Below are positions 16,396-23,756 of a DNA stretch of 35,585 nucleotides, piece after piece. The position numbers were made by a program, and so were the translations under genes. Under the pieces are notes generated by a model. The model had not been told where the DNA came from and ran no database searches. It saw only the letters and a list, made by a program, of their open reading frames with translations. Source of the DNA: Candidatus Thorarchaeota archaeon (GTDB lineage Archaea > Asgardarchaeota > Thorarchaeia > Thorarchaeales > Thorarchaeaceae); contig CP070761.1 in NCBI GenBank assembly GCA_020348985.1, positions 2,157,217 through 2,192,801 of the forward strand. The letters are read 5' to 3'. How positions within the stretch are numbered: the stretch's first letter is position 1; the number at the start of each line of letters is the position of its first letter.

Positions 16396-17610
16396 ATGAA
16401 CTCATTAGACCTCGATGTTGCCATTATAGGAGCAGGACCCTCTGGACTCCTGGCCGCAGTAGAGGTGGCCAGACATGGTCACAGCTGTGCTGTATTCGAA
16501 GAGCATCCGAATGTAGGTGAACCTGATCACTGTGCAGGTCTTCTTAGCACTTCGGGACTGAAATCCCTCCGACTCAGACCGCCCAAAGATGTCATTCAGA
16601 ATTATGTTAGCGGAGCACGAATATACTCGCCCTCAGGTCAGAGTATCTTGATTGAGAGAGGGAAAAGAGAGGCGTTTGCGGTCGACAGACGTAAGTTTGA
16701 CCTATGGCTGGCGGAAAAGGCACAAGACGCAGGTGCCGAAGTACTTACTCAACACAGAGTAGAAGGCATCAAGAGCAGTGGGAAGAATTCCGTTAGAGTT
16801 CATCTTCGGAATGGTGATGGTCGATTTGGCAAGACTGCGATTGTCGCAATTAACGCTGAAGGATCTAGATGTGTGGTGTCCAGAAAGGCAGGGCTTCCAA
16901 CCGTGAAAAAGCAGTCATTCCGTGTCGCCTATCAGTTTGAAGTCAAGAACGCTGAAATTGAAGACGACTCGGTTGAGATGTTCTACGGAAGGAAGTATGC
17001 TCCGGGCTTCTTTGTGTGGCTCATACCAATTGGAGACAATAGAGCGAGGGTTGGACTTGCTGCACGGGACAAAGCTAAGACACGATTGCAGGCAGCAATC
17101 CGTCATCATCCTATCCTCAAACAGAGACTGCGAAAATCACAAACAGAGCGAGGGTTCGGCGGAGCCGTACTTGTTGGGATGCCTATCCCTAGGACGTATG
17201 CTGACGGAATAATGATTACAGGAGACGCGGCTGGACTGGTCAAGCCAACCACAGGCGGCGGCGTGATTCTGGGTGGTACTGCCGCAAGGATGGCAGGTTC
17301 AACTGCTGCAGAAACCATCATGGAGAACGATTCCTCGGAAAGAGTCACGAGACTCTATGAGAAGAGATGGAAGTCACTGCTGTTGTCCGAACTTCGCACA
17401 ATGTATTTGGCTCAAAGGCTCATATCAGGTCTGGGAGACAAGGGACTAGACTCAGTGATTGGCGATGCATATCGATATGGCCTCGTAGATATTGTTGAGA
17501 GAGAGGGAGACATGGATATGCAACAGAGAACGATTACCAGACTAATGAGAGATCCTCGCATGTTTGCCGTTGGTCTGAAAGCAATTAGGTATCTCAATCC
17601 GTTCCTGTAG
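16396..17610 (+). CDS. geranylgeranyl reductase family FAD-dependent oxidoreductase
   Basis: A 404-residue flavoprotein of the family that saturates geranylgeranyl chains of archaeal ether lipids (digeranylgeranylglycerophospholipid reductase). The FAD-binding Rossmann motif is VAIIGAGPSGLLAAVEVA near the N-terminus. A second family motif, MITGDAAGLVKPTTGGGV, contacts FAD. GFFVWLIPIGDNRARVGLA corresponds to the substrate-side YxWxFP-type segment, with Val-Trp-Leu-Ile-Pro here. The frame extends to 16324, but a TATA box at 16363-16372 puts transcription start near 16390, so ATG 16396 with an almost leaderless message is preferred. Membrane-lipid synthesis is the likely role; related enzymes act in quinone and chlorophyll pathways, so the exact substrate is inferred. 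Confidence 0.85.
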   Translation: MNSLDLDVAIIGAGPSGLLAAVEVARHGHSCAVFEEHPNVGEPDHCAGLLSTSGLKSLRLRPPKDVIQNYVSGARIYSPSGQSILIERGKREAFAVDRRKFDLWLAEKAQDAGAEVLTQHRVEGIKSSGKNSVRVHLRNGDGRFGKTAIVAINAEGSRCVVSRKAGLPTVKKQSFRVAYQFEVKNAEIEDDSVEMFYGRKYAPGFFVWLIPIGDNRARVGLAARDKAKTRLQAAIRHHPILKQRLRKSQTERGFGGAVLVGMPIPRTYADGIMITGDAAGLVKPTTGGGVILGGTAARMAGSTAAETIMENDSSERVTRLYEKRWKSLLLSELRTMYLAQRLISGLGDKGLDSVIGDAYRYGLVDIVEREGDMDMQQRTITRLMRDPRMFAVGLKAIRYLNPFL

Positions 17611-17622
17611 CCGGACAGCCAG

Positions 17623-17630
17623 CTTTATGT
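17623..17630 (+). promoter_or_regulatory. TATA box for pus10
   Basis: CTTTATGT directly after the reductase stop predicts transcription start near 17650, a few bases before the GTG start of pus10 at 17655. Confidence 0.45.
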
Positions 17631-17654
17631 GACAACATCTGGAGCTACAGACTT

Positions 17655-19046
17655 GTGAAACAGGTGCGAGAGCTGACTAAAGAGAGACAAGAAGTGCAGG
17701 AGAAAGCATTGAAAGTGCTTGAAGAATATCCCCTGTGCGATCATTGTCTGGGCAGGCTCTTTGGATGGCTGAGCACGGCGACGACAAACAAAGAAAGAGG
17801 TCACTCTATCAAACTTGTTCTGTCCATGAATGCAGATTCTTTGCTGAAGTGTGGAAAGCGGGATCTCGGTTACAGTATAATACAGACACTTGCGAGCAAT
17901 GGGATGTTTGAGCCTGCAAAAGCGAGGGCCAATGCTGAGTCAATAGATTTTGAAGTTAGAGAGGAGTGTCATCTCTGTTCGTTTGATGGCGAATGCGTCT
18001 TCGACAAGATTCCTGGTGCAGTAGAGATGGCAGTGAAAAAGACGGAGGAAATCGAATTTGAGAACTTCCTTGTTGGTTCGGTTCAGAATCCTGAGCTTGA
18101 GGAGCGGCAAGATGAGCTATGTGCAGCCCATGGTCTGCTACATGCTGAGACGCTGAAATCCGATTTCAACCGTGAGCTAGGAAAGCAGCTACAGCCAATG
18201 CTTGGAAAGCCCGTAGAATTTGGAAAACCTGACATAGTGATTGTATACGATGTACCCCATGGTGATGTGAGGATTCAGATTAGCCCTCTATTCGTCTATG
18301 GAAGATATCGTAAACTGGTCAGGGGAATCCCCCAGAGCAGGTGGGACTGTGGGAAATGCGATGGAAAGGGGTGTGAGGTCTGTAATCACACGGGAAGAAA
18401 GTACCCCGATTCGATAGCTGAATACATTGGCAACCCCACTCAATTCATGTTTCAAGGTAGCCGCTTCAAATTCCATGCTGCAGGCAGGGAGGACATTGAC
18501 GTTCTGATGCTTGGCTCTGGCCGTCCATTTGTGGTGGAGGTTTCAGAGCCACGGATTCGTGAAGGTAACCTAGAGCAACTAGCGCAGAGAATCAATGACA
18601 GCACTGATGGTAAGATTGAGGTAGATGCGCTAGAATCAACAGCAAGAGACCATGCACAGTGGCTGAAGGAGAATGCAGCTGAGAATGTCAAGGAGTACAC
18701 CGCAATCATTGATGTGGATGGTCAGTTAGATGAGTCAATTCTCGGACGTGCACAAAACAGCCTTTCAGGAATCGTTATCGAACAGAGAACGCCGAATCGC
18801 GTTAGTCATCGAAGAAGCGATATCATTCGTAGAAAACATGTGTACGAAGTTCGGCTTAGATTGGTTGAGCCATGCCTCATCGAAGGCTCGTTCAAGGTTC
18901 AAGGCGGAACATATGTCAAAGAGCTAATCTCAGGCGATGAAGGCAGAACTATCCCTTCAGTTGCGGAGACACTGGGACTGCCGTGCTTTTGTCGAGAACT
19001 CACGGTGACAGCCATTCATTCATCTACTCCAGACCATAATCCTTAA
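17655..19046 (+). CDS. pus10: tRNA pseudouridine(54/55) synthase Pus10
   Basis: Makes pseudouridine at positions 54 and 55 of archaeal tRNA. The 463-residue protein has an N-terminal zinc-binding part (CDHCLGRLFG with C28 and C31, then CHLCSFDGEC), a THUMP-like region, and a C-terminal pseudouridine synthase domain. The catalytic motif GREDIDV contains the likely catalytic D280, followed by GRPFVVEVSEPR. A further cysteine cluster, CGKCDGKGCEVC at about 231-242, is an inserted zinc-like knuckle. It starts with GTG and stands at the head of the conserved Pus10-eL21-Rpo4-DUF655-KsgA-HemK2 block. Confidence 0.94.
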   Translation: MKQVRELTKERQEVQEKALKVLEEYPLCDHCLGRLFGWLSTATTNKERGHSIKLVLSMNADSLLKCGKRDLGYSIIQTLASNGMFEPAKARANAESIDFEVREECHLCSFDGECVFDKIPGAVEMAVKKTEEIEFENFLVGSVQNPELEERQDELCAAHGLLHAETLKSDFNRELGKQLQPMLGKPVEFGKPDIVIVYDVPHGDVRIQISPLFVYGRYRKLVRGIPQSRWDCGKCDGKGCEVCNHTGRKYPDSIAEYIGNPTQFMFQGSRFKFHAAGREDIDVLMLGSGRPFVVEVSEPRIREGNLEQLAQRINDSTDGKIEVDALESTARDHAQWLKENAAENVKEYTAIIDVDGQLDESILGRAQNSLSGIVIEQRTPNRVSHRRSDIIRRKHVYEVRLRLVEPCLIEGSFKVQGGTYVKELISGDEGRTIPSVAETLGLPCFCRELTVTAIHSSTPDHNP

Positions 19047-19071
19047 GTGGCGACCCTAGAGGGATTGCTGG

Positions 19072-19109
19072 ACCTCGGGGACTCTGTGGTATTTTTAGCG
19101 CACCGAGGT
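19072..19109. promoter_or_regulatory. eL21 promoter with TATA box inside a 7-bp inverted repeat
   Basis: ATTTTTAG (19091-19098) is TATA-like and predicts transcription start near 19117, before the eL21 ATG at 19135. It is flanked by ACCTCGG (19072-19078) and its exact complement CCGAGGT (19103-19109). The arrangement could be an operator or chance. Confidence 0.4.
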
Positions 19110-19134
19110 ACAACTCTCAGTAAGATGATGTCTC

Positions 19135-19431
19135 ATGGTCAAGAAGAGTCATGGATTCCGTGCCCGAACGCGAAGTCTGATGAGCAAGAGGGTACGGCAG
19201 CGCGGACTTAGTCCCTTAGGTAGCGTCTTGGTTGACTATGAAGTGGGACAACATGTAGACATTGTCATCAATCCTTCTGTCCATAAGGGCATGCCTCATC
19301 GGAGGTATCACGGGAGGACAGGCGTGGTTGTAGGTTTGAGAGGAAGAGGAGTTGTGGTCGATGTCAAGCTGGGCAAGGCCCTGAAGACTCTCATCATTCG
19401 ACCCGAGCATCTCCGAGCTAGTAAAGGTTGA
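19135..19431 (+). CDS. rpl21e: ribosomal protein eL21
   Basis: Large-subunit ribosomal protein of 98 residues, the archaeal length. It opens with KKSHGFRARTRSLMSK, then has the SH3-like barrel with GQHVDIVINPSVHKGMPHRRYHGRTGVVVG and the RGRGVVVDVKLG strand. It lies 88 bp after pus10, and 10 bp before Rpo4, in the gene order widely conserved in archaea. Confidence 0.96.
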   Translation: MVKKSHGFRARTRSLMSKRVRQRGLSPLGSVLVDYEVGQHVDIVINPSVHKGMPHRRYHGRTGVVVGLRGRGVVVDVKLGKALKTLIIRPEHLRASKG

Positions 19432-19441
19432 GTGTGACGAA

Positions 19442-19777
19442 ATGCCGAAAGAGATCGTCGAAGAGGAAGAGATCACTCTCCCTCAAGTGAAGAAGCTTTT
19501 GACACAGAGGAGAAAGGAGGGTGAATTGTCCTTTCAGCAGTCAATCACACTCGAACATGCTTCAACTTTCTCAAGAATGACCCCGGCAGTTTCACTAAGA
19601 CTTGTCGAACGACTGCTGAAGAGCTACGACATCACCCGCTCTCAAGCGGTGCAAGTCGCGAACATAGCTCCGACAACTGTTGAAGAATTGAGATCAATTC
19701 TCGGAACACGCACAACTGACTTGACAGATGAGCAGATAGCCGAAATAGTTGATATCGTAATCAAGAGCAGATCATAG
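19442..19777 (+). CDS. rpo4: DNA-directed RNA polymerase subunit Rpo4 (F)
   Basis: Subunit that forms the stalk of archaeal RNA polymerase together with Rpo7. It is 111 residues, with LPQVKKLLTQRRKEGELSFQQSITLEHA and a helical HRDC-like C-terminus (LTDEQIAEIVDIVI). The stalk binds emerging RNA and helps open promoters. Spacing to eL21 is 10 bp, so it belongs to that operon; DUF655 follows after its own promoter. Confidence 0.92.
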   Translation: MPKEIVEEEEITLPQVKKLLTQRRKEGELSFQQSITLEHASTFSRMTPAVSLRLVERLLKSYDITRSQAVQVANIAPTTVEELRSILGTRTTDLTDEQIAEIVDIVIKSRS

Positions 19778-19859
19778 CCTCCCTAGCAGGAAAATCAGGC
19801 CTGCCAAGGTTACGAAATGGCGCTAACGACTCAATTCATTTTGCTGTTCTCCCGAACGA

Positions 19860-19868
19860 TTTTTATCT
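19860..19868 (+). promoter_or_regulatory. TATA box for the DUF655-ksgA block
   Basis: TTTTTATCT-type sequence about 55-63 bases before the DUF655 start predicts transcription near 19890, leaving a short leader with AGGAG at 19909-19913. Confidence 0.45.
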
Positions 19869-19922
19869 AAAGTGCGTGTAGACACCCACAATGCGTCCAG
19901 AAACTGCCAGGAGCGAGAATGA

Positions 19923-20537
19923 GTGGAGAGTTCTGAAGGAAGACCATTCGAGACACATGCATATGTCTTGGCAGTTGTCCAGCCGAAAGTGTACTTGCGT
20001 GACTCTCGCCCAAGGGGTGAAGTTGTAGTACAAGGCGTTGGCGAGGATTTCTTTACTCTTCTTGAAATGATTCCACGACAGGGAACAAGAGCGCATCCAC
20101 AAGAACGGGTCTCGATTGATAAGGACTCGAGAGGGAAGATAGATCACGTGAGACGACGCATCTTCTATGAAGACTTGGCACCTGAGAGCTCCGCAGAATT
20201 GCCACTTGTTGTCGAGATTATCGTGACAAAGCACGAACGCAAGTATGTGGACTTCTTCAACACAGCCCAGCCGATTACAACTAGGATGCACTCGCTTCAG
20301 CTCCTTCCTGGTATCGGTCAAACCTTGATGTGGGCCCTCATAGAGGAGAGAAAGAAGGAACCCTTCAAGAGCTTCGATGACATCGCAGCCCGAACCAAGC
20401 TTCAGAATCCAAAAAAGGTGATCAGGGATAGAATCATCTCGGAGCTGCAAGAAGACGTGAAACGTTGGTTGTTCGTTCGTCCACCTAGGCGGGAAGACGA
20501 TGGTAGAACTCGTCCGCCCAGAAGAACAACACAATGA
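19923..20537 (+). CDS. DUF655 family protein with helix-hairpin-helix
   Basis: A 204-residue protein of the archaeal DUF655 family, always close to Rpo4 and KsgA. The N-terminal part is a beta-rich domain with EDFFTLLEMIPRQGTRAHPQERVSI. The middle holds a helix-hairpin-helix-like segment, MHSLQLLPGIGQTLMWALIEERKKEPF, that probably binds nucleic acid. It starts with GTG because a stop codon sits immediately upstream in frame; AGGAG nine to ten bases before supports this. The C-terminus is arginine-rich (RPPRREDDGRTRPPRR). Function is unknown; the genomic company suggests ribosome or tRNA work. Confidence 0.82.
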   Translation: MESSEGRPFETHAYVLAVVQPKVYLRDSRPRGEVVVQGVGEDFFTLLEMIPRQGTRAHPQERVSIDKDSRGKIDHVRRRIFYEDLAPESSAELPLVVEIIVTKHERKYVDFFNTAQPITTRMHSLQLLPGIGQTLMWALIEERKKEPFKSFDDIAARTKLQNPKKVIRDRIISELQEDVKRWLFVRPPRREDDGRTRPPRRTTQ

Positions 20538-20546
20538 CCGGGCTGT

Positions 20547-21437
20547 GTGAAACCATTGCATCACAGCTCTGTGAAATCCATGCTTCGAAAGTACTCAGTT
20601 GATCCAGACAAGAGAAAGGGACAGAGCTTTTTGGTCGATCATGCTATCGCTAGAGACATTGTTGAGATGGCTGAACTGTCGTCTGAAGATAGTGTCCTCG
20701 AGGTCGGCGGTGGATTGGGTATACTTACTCACTGGATTGCAGAAACCGGTTGCAAGGTCAATGTGATTGAGATTGAACCAGGGCTTTGTCGGGCACTCAA
20801 TGACACCTTTGAGGAACAGGACAATGTTGCTGTTATTGAAGGCGATGCTCTGACCGTCGATCTTCCTGATGTTGACAAGGTCATCTCAAACCTACCGTAC
20901 AACATCTCATCAGAGATCACGTTTCGGCTCTTGCATGAATTGAGCTTTCAAGTCGCGGTGTTGATGTATCAGAAGGAGTTTGCAGAGAGACTAGTCGCGC
21001 AACCAGGCACATCTCACTATTCTCGTCTGACAGTGAATGCCACCTATTTGGCTTCTGTCGAGCCCGTAATGGATGTTCCCGCCACATGCTTCTATCCCAA
21101 ACCTTCTGTCGATTCGAGAGTTGTCAGGATGTACCATCGCAAGGCCGGGCCCTTCGCCAAAGATTATCGAGTGTTTCAATGGCTCGTCAGGGGAATCTAC
21201 TCCTATCCAAATAAGCAAGCCAGAAAGGCACTTGGGTTCTGGCTTCGAACACTGAGTCTTGACAAGTCGATGGTAGAGGTGATAATCCGGAAAACTAGTT
21301 CAGTCAAGGGGAATGAGCGTCTCAGGACACTCACGTTGTCTGATGTGATTTCCTTGGCGGATTCTGCCTTTGAGATGATTGAGGATGGCCTGCTTCCCGA
21401 CCCGCGGGGCGAGTCTCATGAAGATGGATCAGTTTGA
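20547..21437 (+). CDS. ksgA: 16S rRNA dimethyladenosine transferase (KsgA/Dim1)
   Basis: Dimethylates two adjacent adenosines near the 3' end of 16S rRNA. The 296-residue protein has the SAM motif LEVGGGLGIL (51-60), the catalytic motif NLPYNISS (115-122) and the downstream segment CFYPKPSVDSRVVR found in all KsgA/Dim1 enzymes. It starts with GTG nine bases after DUF655. It overlaps the next gene by 20 bases, so it is co-translated with the HemK2-type methyltransferase. It is essential for ribosome assembly quality control in many organisms. Confidence 0.95.
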   Translation: MKPLHHSSVKSMLRKYSVDPDKRKGQSFLVDHAIARDIVEMAELSSEDSVLEVGGGLGILTHWIAETGCKVNVIEIEPGLCRALNDTFEEQDNVAVIEGDALTVDLPDVDKVISNLPYNISSEITFRLLHELSFQVAVLMYQKEFAERLVAQPGTSHYSRLTVNATYLASVEPVMDVPATCFYPKPSVDSRVVRMYHRKAGPFAKDYRVFQWLVRGIYSYPNKQARKALGFWLRTLSLDKSMVEVIIRKTSSVKGNERLRTLTLSDVISLADSAFEMIEDGLLPDPRGESHEDGSV

Positions 21438-22029
21438 CCTTGAAGTCCATCCCTCCGTCTATCCTCCGTCCGAGGACTCGTTTCTCCTGTACGATTCCGT
21501 GTCAATTGATTCTTCAGATGTTGTTCTAGACATGGGTTGCGGTGCTGGGATCCTTGCTCTGAAGGCGGCCAAACTAGGAAAGCAAGTAGTGGCAGTAGAT
21601 GTGTCTTGGGATGCTGTTGCCAACACGGAATTCAATCTTGCCCGTAACAATCTCTCTCACAAGTGCACTGTAATCCAATCAGACCTCACCTCTGCGATTG
21701 ACGATAGTGCGAGGTTTTCCCTTATAGCGTGCAACCCTCCATATGTACCAGCAAGCGATGACCGAACACAGCTTGATCATGCACTTGTTGGGGGCAAAGT
21801 TGGGATAGAATTCACACTGCGTCTTATAGCCGCAGTCAGACCCCACCTCATTGATGGAGGCTCAATGTATCTTGTTGTAACCTCCATTGGCAACTTCGAC
21901 CTGATAACAGAAAAGATGGCGAAAGAAGGACTGTCTGTAGAAAGGATAGCAAGAAGACGCATGTTTTTTGAGGAGTTATCTGTTCTTCGAGGCAGGGTCC
22001 AGGAAGACTACAAGGAAACCGTTTTATGA
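21418..22029 (+). CDS. HemK2/Mtq2-type protein methyltransferase
   Basis: A 203-residue SAM-dependent methyltransferase related to HemK/PrmC and eukaryotic Mtq2, which methylates the glutamine of the GGQ motif in the class I release factor. The SAM motif is LDMGCGAGIL (37-46) and the catalytic motif is NPPY (106-109). The upstream start at 21379 adds residues that lie within ksgA and do not fit, so ATG 21418 is used. It is shorter than bacterial PrmC because the N-terminal helical domain is absent, as in archaeal and eukaryotic members. Archaeal homologues also methylate lysines or other proteins in some species. It ends the conserved block. Confidence 0.88.
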   Translation: MKMDQFDLEVHPSVYPPSEDSFLLYDSVSIDSSDVVLDMGCGAGILALKAAKLGKQVVAVDVSWDAVANTEFNLARNNLSHKCTVIQSDLTSAIDDSARFSLIACNPPYVPASDDRTQLDHALVGGKVGIEFTLRLIAAVRPHLIDGGSMYLVVTSIGNFDLITEKMAKEGLSVERIARRRMFFEELSVLRGRVQEDYKETVL

Positions 22030-22084
22030 AGCTCATAGGGTGGGCGAATGGACGGTTATTCTGAACCTTGAGGGGCAAGACACC

Positions 22085-22879
22085 ATGTCCGAAGATGATA
22101 GCCAAGAAAAGGCAACTGAGAAGAAGGCCAAGGAGCAGGCAGGCAAGAAGAGTAGATCCTCGGCCACGGTCGACGAAAACAGTCTCGTTTACATTGACTA
22201 CGTTGGAAGAACAAAGGACGACGGCAAAATCTTTGATTTGACTGACGAGGAAGTCGCGAAAGAAGAGGGACTGTACAAAGAGGATGGTAGATACGAACCG
22301 GTTCTTGTGGCTATTGGATGGAACTGGCTTCTCGGAGCTCTTGAAGAAGAAATCGTTGGAATGAAGGTTGGTGAGAAGAAGACCATAGAGATCCCGCCTG
22401 AGAAAGGTGCCGGACCTAGAGACCCCAAGAAGATCAAGCTGATAGCAAAGACCAAGCTTGCCAAGCAAGGTGTCAGGCCGATGAAGGGAGAAGAGATTAC
22501 GTTCGGTCACGAACGCGGCGTTGTCAGTCAGGTTTTGGGTCGAAGAGTTAGAGTAGATTTCAACAGCCCACTGGCCGGGAAGACGCTTGTCTTCGACGTC
22601 ACTGTCAGGGAGATAGTGACCGACACAAAAGACAAGATGATGGCTGTGATCAAGAGACGTATTCCAGGCTTGCCAGAGGATACATACAGTGTTTCTGTAA
22701 AAGGTAAGGTCGTGACAGTCAATCTTCCGAAGGAATCTAGGTACATTCAGGATGTTCAATATGCAGAGATAGGAATCGCAGCGGATTTGCTTAAGGTTCA
22801 TGAGGCGGTCCAAGAGGTTAAGCTGGTTGTGACGTTCGAAAGACCAGAACCGCCAAAGACTGAAAAGGACTCCTCGTGA
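22085..22879 (+). CDS. long-type FKBP peptidyl-prolyl isomerase
   Basis: A 264-residue folding enzyme. An N-terminal lysine- and glutamate-rich tail (about 35 residues) precedes the FKBP core, with VYIDYVGRTKDDGKIFDLT and GALEEEIVGMKVGEKKTIEIPPEKGAG. An IF (insert-in-flap) region follows, with TFGHERGVVSQVLGRRVRVDFNSPLAGKTLVFDV. A C-terminal domain (about 170-262) resembles that of the long archaeal FKBPs. The open frame begins at 21968, inside the previous gene; ATG 22085 is preferred, with GAGGGG 12 bases upstream. It probably helps fold or hold proteins in the cytoplasm, as no signal peptide is seen. It lies one operon step before the proteasome beta gene. Confidence 0.87.
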   Translation: MSEDDSQEKATEKKAKEQAGKKSRSSATVDENSLVYIDYVGRTKDDGKIFDLTDEEVAKEEGLYKEDGRYEPVLVAIGWNWLLGALEEEIVGMKVGEKKTIEIPPEKGAGPRDPKKIKLIAKTKLAKQGVRPMKGEEITFGHERGVVSQVLGRRVRVDFNSPLAGKTLVFDVTVREIVTDTKDKMMAVIKRRIPGLPEDTYSVSVKGKVVTVNLPKESRYIQDVQYAEIGIAADLLKVHEAVQEVKLVVTFERPEPPKTEKDSS

Positions 22880-22941
22880 CACTAACAGCCGCGAACCTGA
22901 GAAATGTCGTCTGCGTAACGTTAAAAAGGAGAAATTTGGTT

Positions 22942-22958
22942 CGAGTGATTGTCACTCG
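22942..22958. promoter_or_regulatory. 17-bp perfect hairpin/palindrome in the psmB leader
   Basis: CGAGTGA-TTG-TCACTCG forms a seven-pair stem with a three-base loop. It lies 18 bases after a TATA-like GTTAAAAAGG (22919-22928) and 41 bases before the psmB ATG, so it overlaps the predicted transcription start region. It may be an operator or a leader hairpin. Confidence 0.45.
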
Positions 22959-22998
22959 TTCTTTGACACCATATCTTTCAGATAGGGAGTTTATCAAC

Positions 22999-23640
22999 AT
23001 GGAACATGAGCTTCAGCCTCCTGCTGAGGTCACAAAGACAGGAACAACTACTGTCGGGCTTGTTGCCAAGGACTGTGTTGTCTTGGCTAGCGACCAGAGA
23101 GCAACTATGGGTTTTCTCATAGCGAACAAGACTGCGCAAAAGATCTACAAGATTACAGACAGAATTGGAGTCACTATTGCGGGCTCAGTTGCTGACGCCC
23201 AGAATATAGTAGACCTTCTCAGAGCAGAAGCCAAGCTCTTTGAGATTCAAAGAGATAGGCCTATCCGCGTGAAGGCTTTGACTCGTCTCCTTAGCAACAT
23301 CATGTTTCAGGCGCGAGGGATGTATGTGGTGGGGTTCGTCGTCGGAGGCTTTGATGATGAGGGACCTCAACTCTATATGAGCGACTTCATAGGATCAATC
23401 CTATCGGACAAGTTTGTGGGTACAGGATCAGGTTCACCTGTTGCTCTCGGTGTTCTCGAGACCGCCTACAAAGATGACATGCCAAAGAAGAAAGCAATAG
23501 AGTTGGCAGTCCAGGCAATTGCATCCGCTATTGAGAGGGATGCAGCCACTGGTAACTCTATTCTTGTTAGTGTCTTGGATAAGGATGGCTATCAGGCCAT
23601 CGACAGCGACACTATCATGAAGATTTGGAAGAAACAGTGA
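22999..23640 (+). CDS. psmB: proteasome beta subunit
   Basis: Catalytic subunit of the archaeal 20S proteasome. It is 213 residues with a short propeptide ending in KTG, cleaved before T16, which becomes the N-terminal nucleophile (TTTVGL). Further active-site residues include the aspartate in ASDQRATMG and the lysine in ANKTAQKIYKI. The frame is open to 22876, but ATG 22999 with GGGAG nine bases upstream fits the propeptide length. The order psmB followed by aCPSF1 is shared with other archaea. The alpha-subunit gene is not in the window. Confidence 0.95.
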   Translation: MEHELQPPAEVTKTGTTTVGLVAKDCVVLASDQRATMGFLIANKTAQKIYKITDRIGVTIAGSVADAQNIVDLLRAEAKLFEIQRDRPIRVKALTRLLSNIMFQARGMYVVGFVVGGFDDEGPQLYMSDFIGSILSDKFVGTGSGSPVALGVLETAYKDDMPKKKAIELAVQAIASAIERDAATGNSILVSVLDKDGYQAIDSDTIMKIWKKQ

Positions 23641-23684
23641 AAGATTCCCGATTGACTTGCTGGATTGGATGAGAACTCAATCCT

Positions 23685-23703
23685 CTCCCAAGTCAGATGG
23701 GAG
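23685..23703. terminator. stem-loop between psmB and aCPSF1
   Basis: CTCCCA-AGTCAGA-TGGGAG gives a six-pair stem 45 bases after the psmB stop. It could end the psmB transcript or act as an operator for the gene that follows. No T-run follows, so intrinsic termination is uncertain. Confidence 0.35.
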
Positions 23704-23723
23704 TGTCTTGTATGACGGCGGGA

Positions 23724-23731
23724 AGTAAAAA
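23724..23731 (+). promoter_or_regulatory. TATA-like box for aCPSF1
   Basis: AGTAAAAA precedes the aCPSF1 ATG (23757) by about 26-33 bases and predicts a short-leader or leaderless transcript. Confidence 0.4.
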
Positions 23732-23756
23732 CCGCAGACCCGTGATGTGAGAATTA

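Noticed and set aside
19863..20564. 233-residue open frame on the minus strand opposite DUF655
   Set aside because: Antisense shadow of DUF655; no domain resemblance and no promoter.
21848..22882. 344-residue open frame on the minus strand opposite the HemK2 and FKBP genes
   Set aside because: Rich in Leu, Phe and Ser with no known motif, as expected for the reverse of a charged coding sequence. It covers two well-supported genes.
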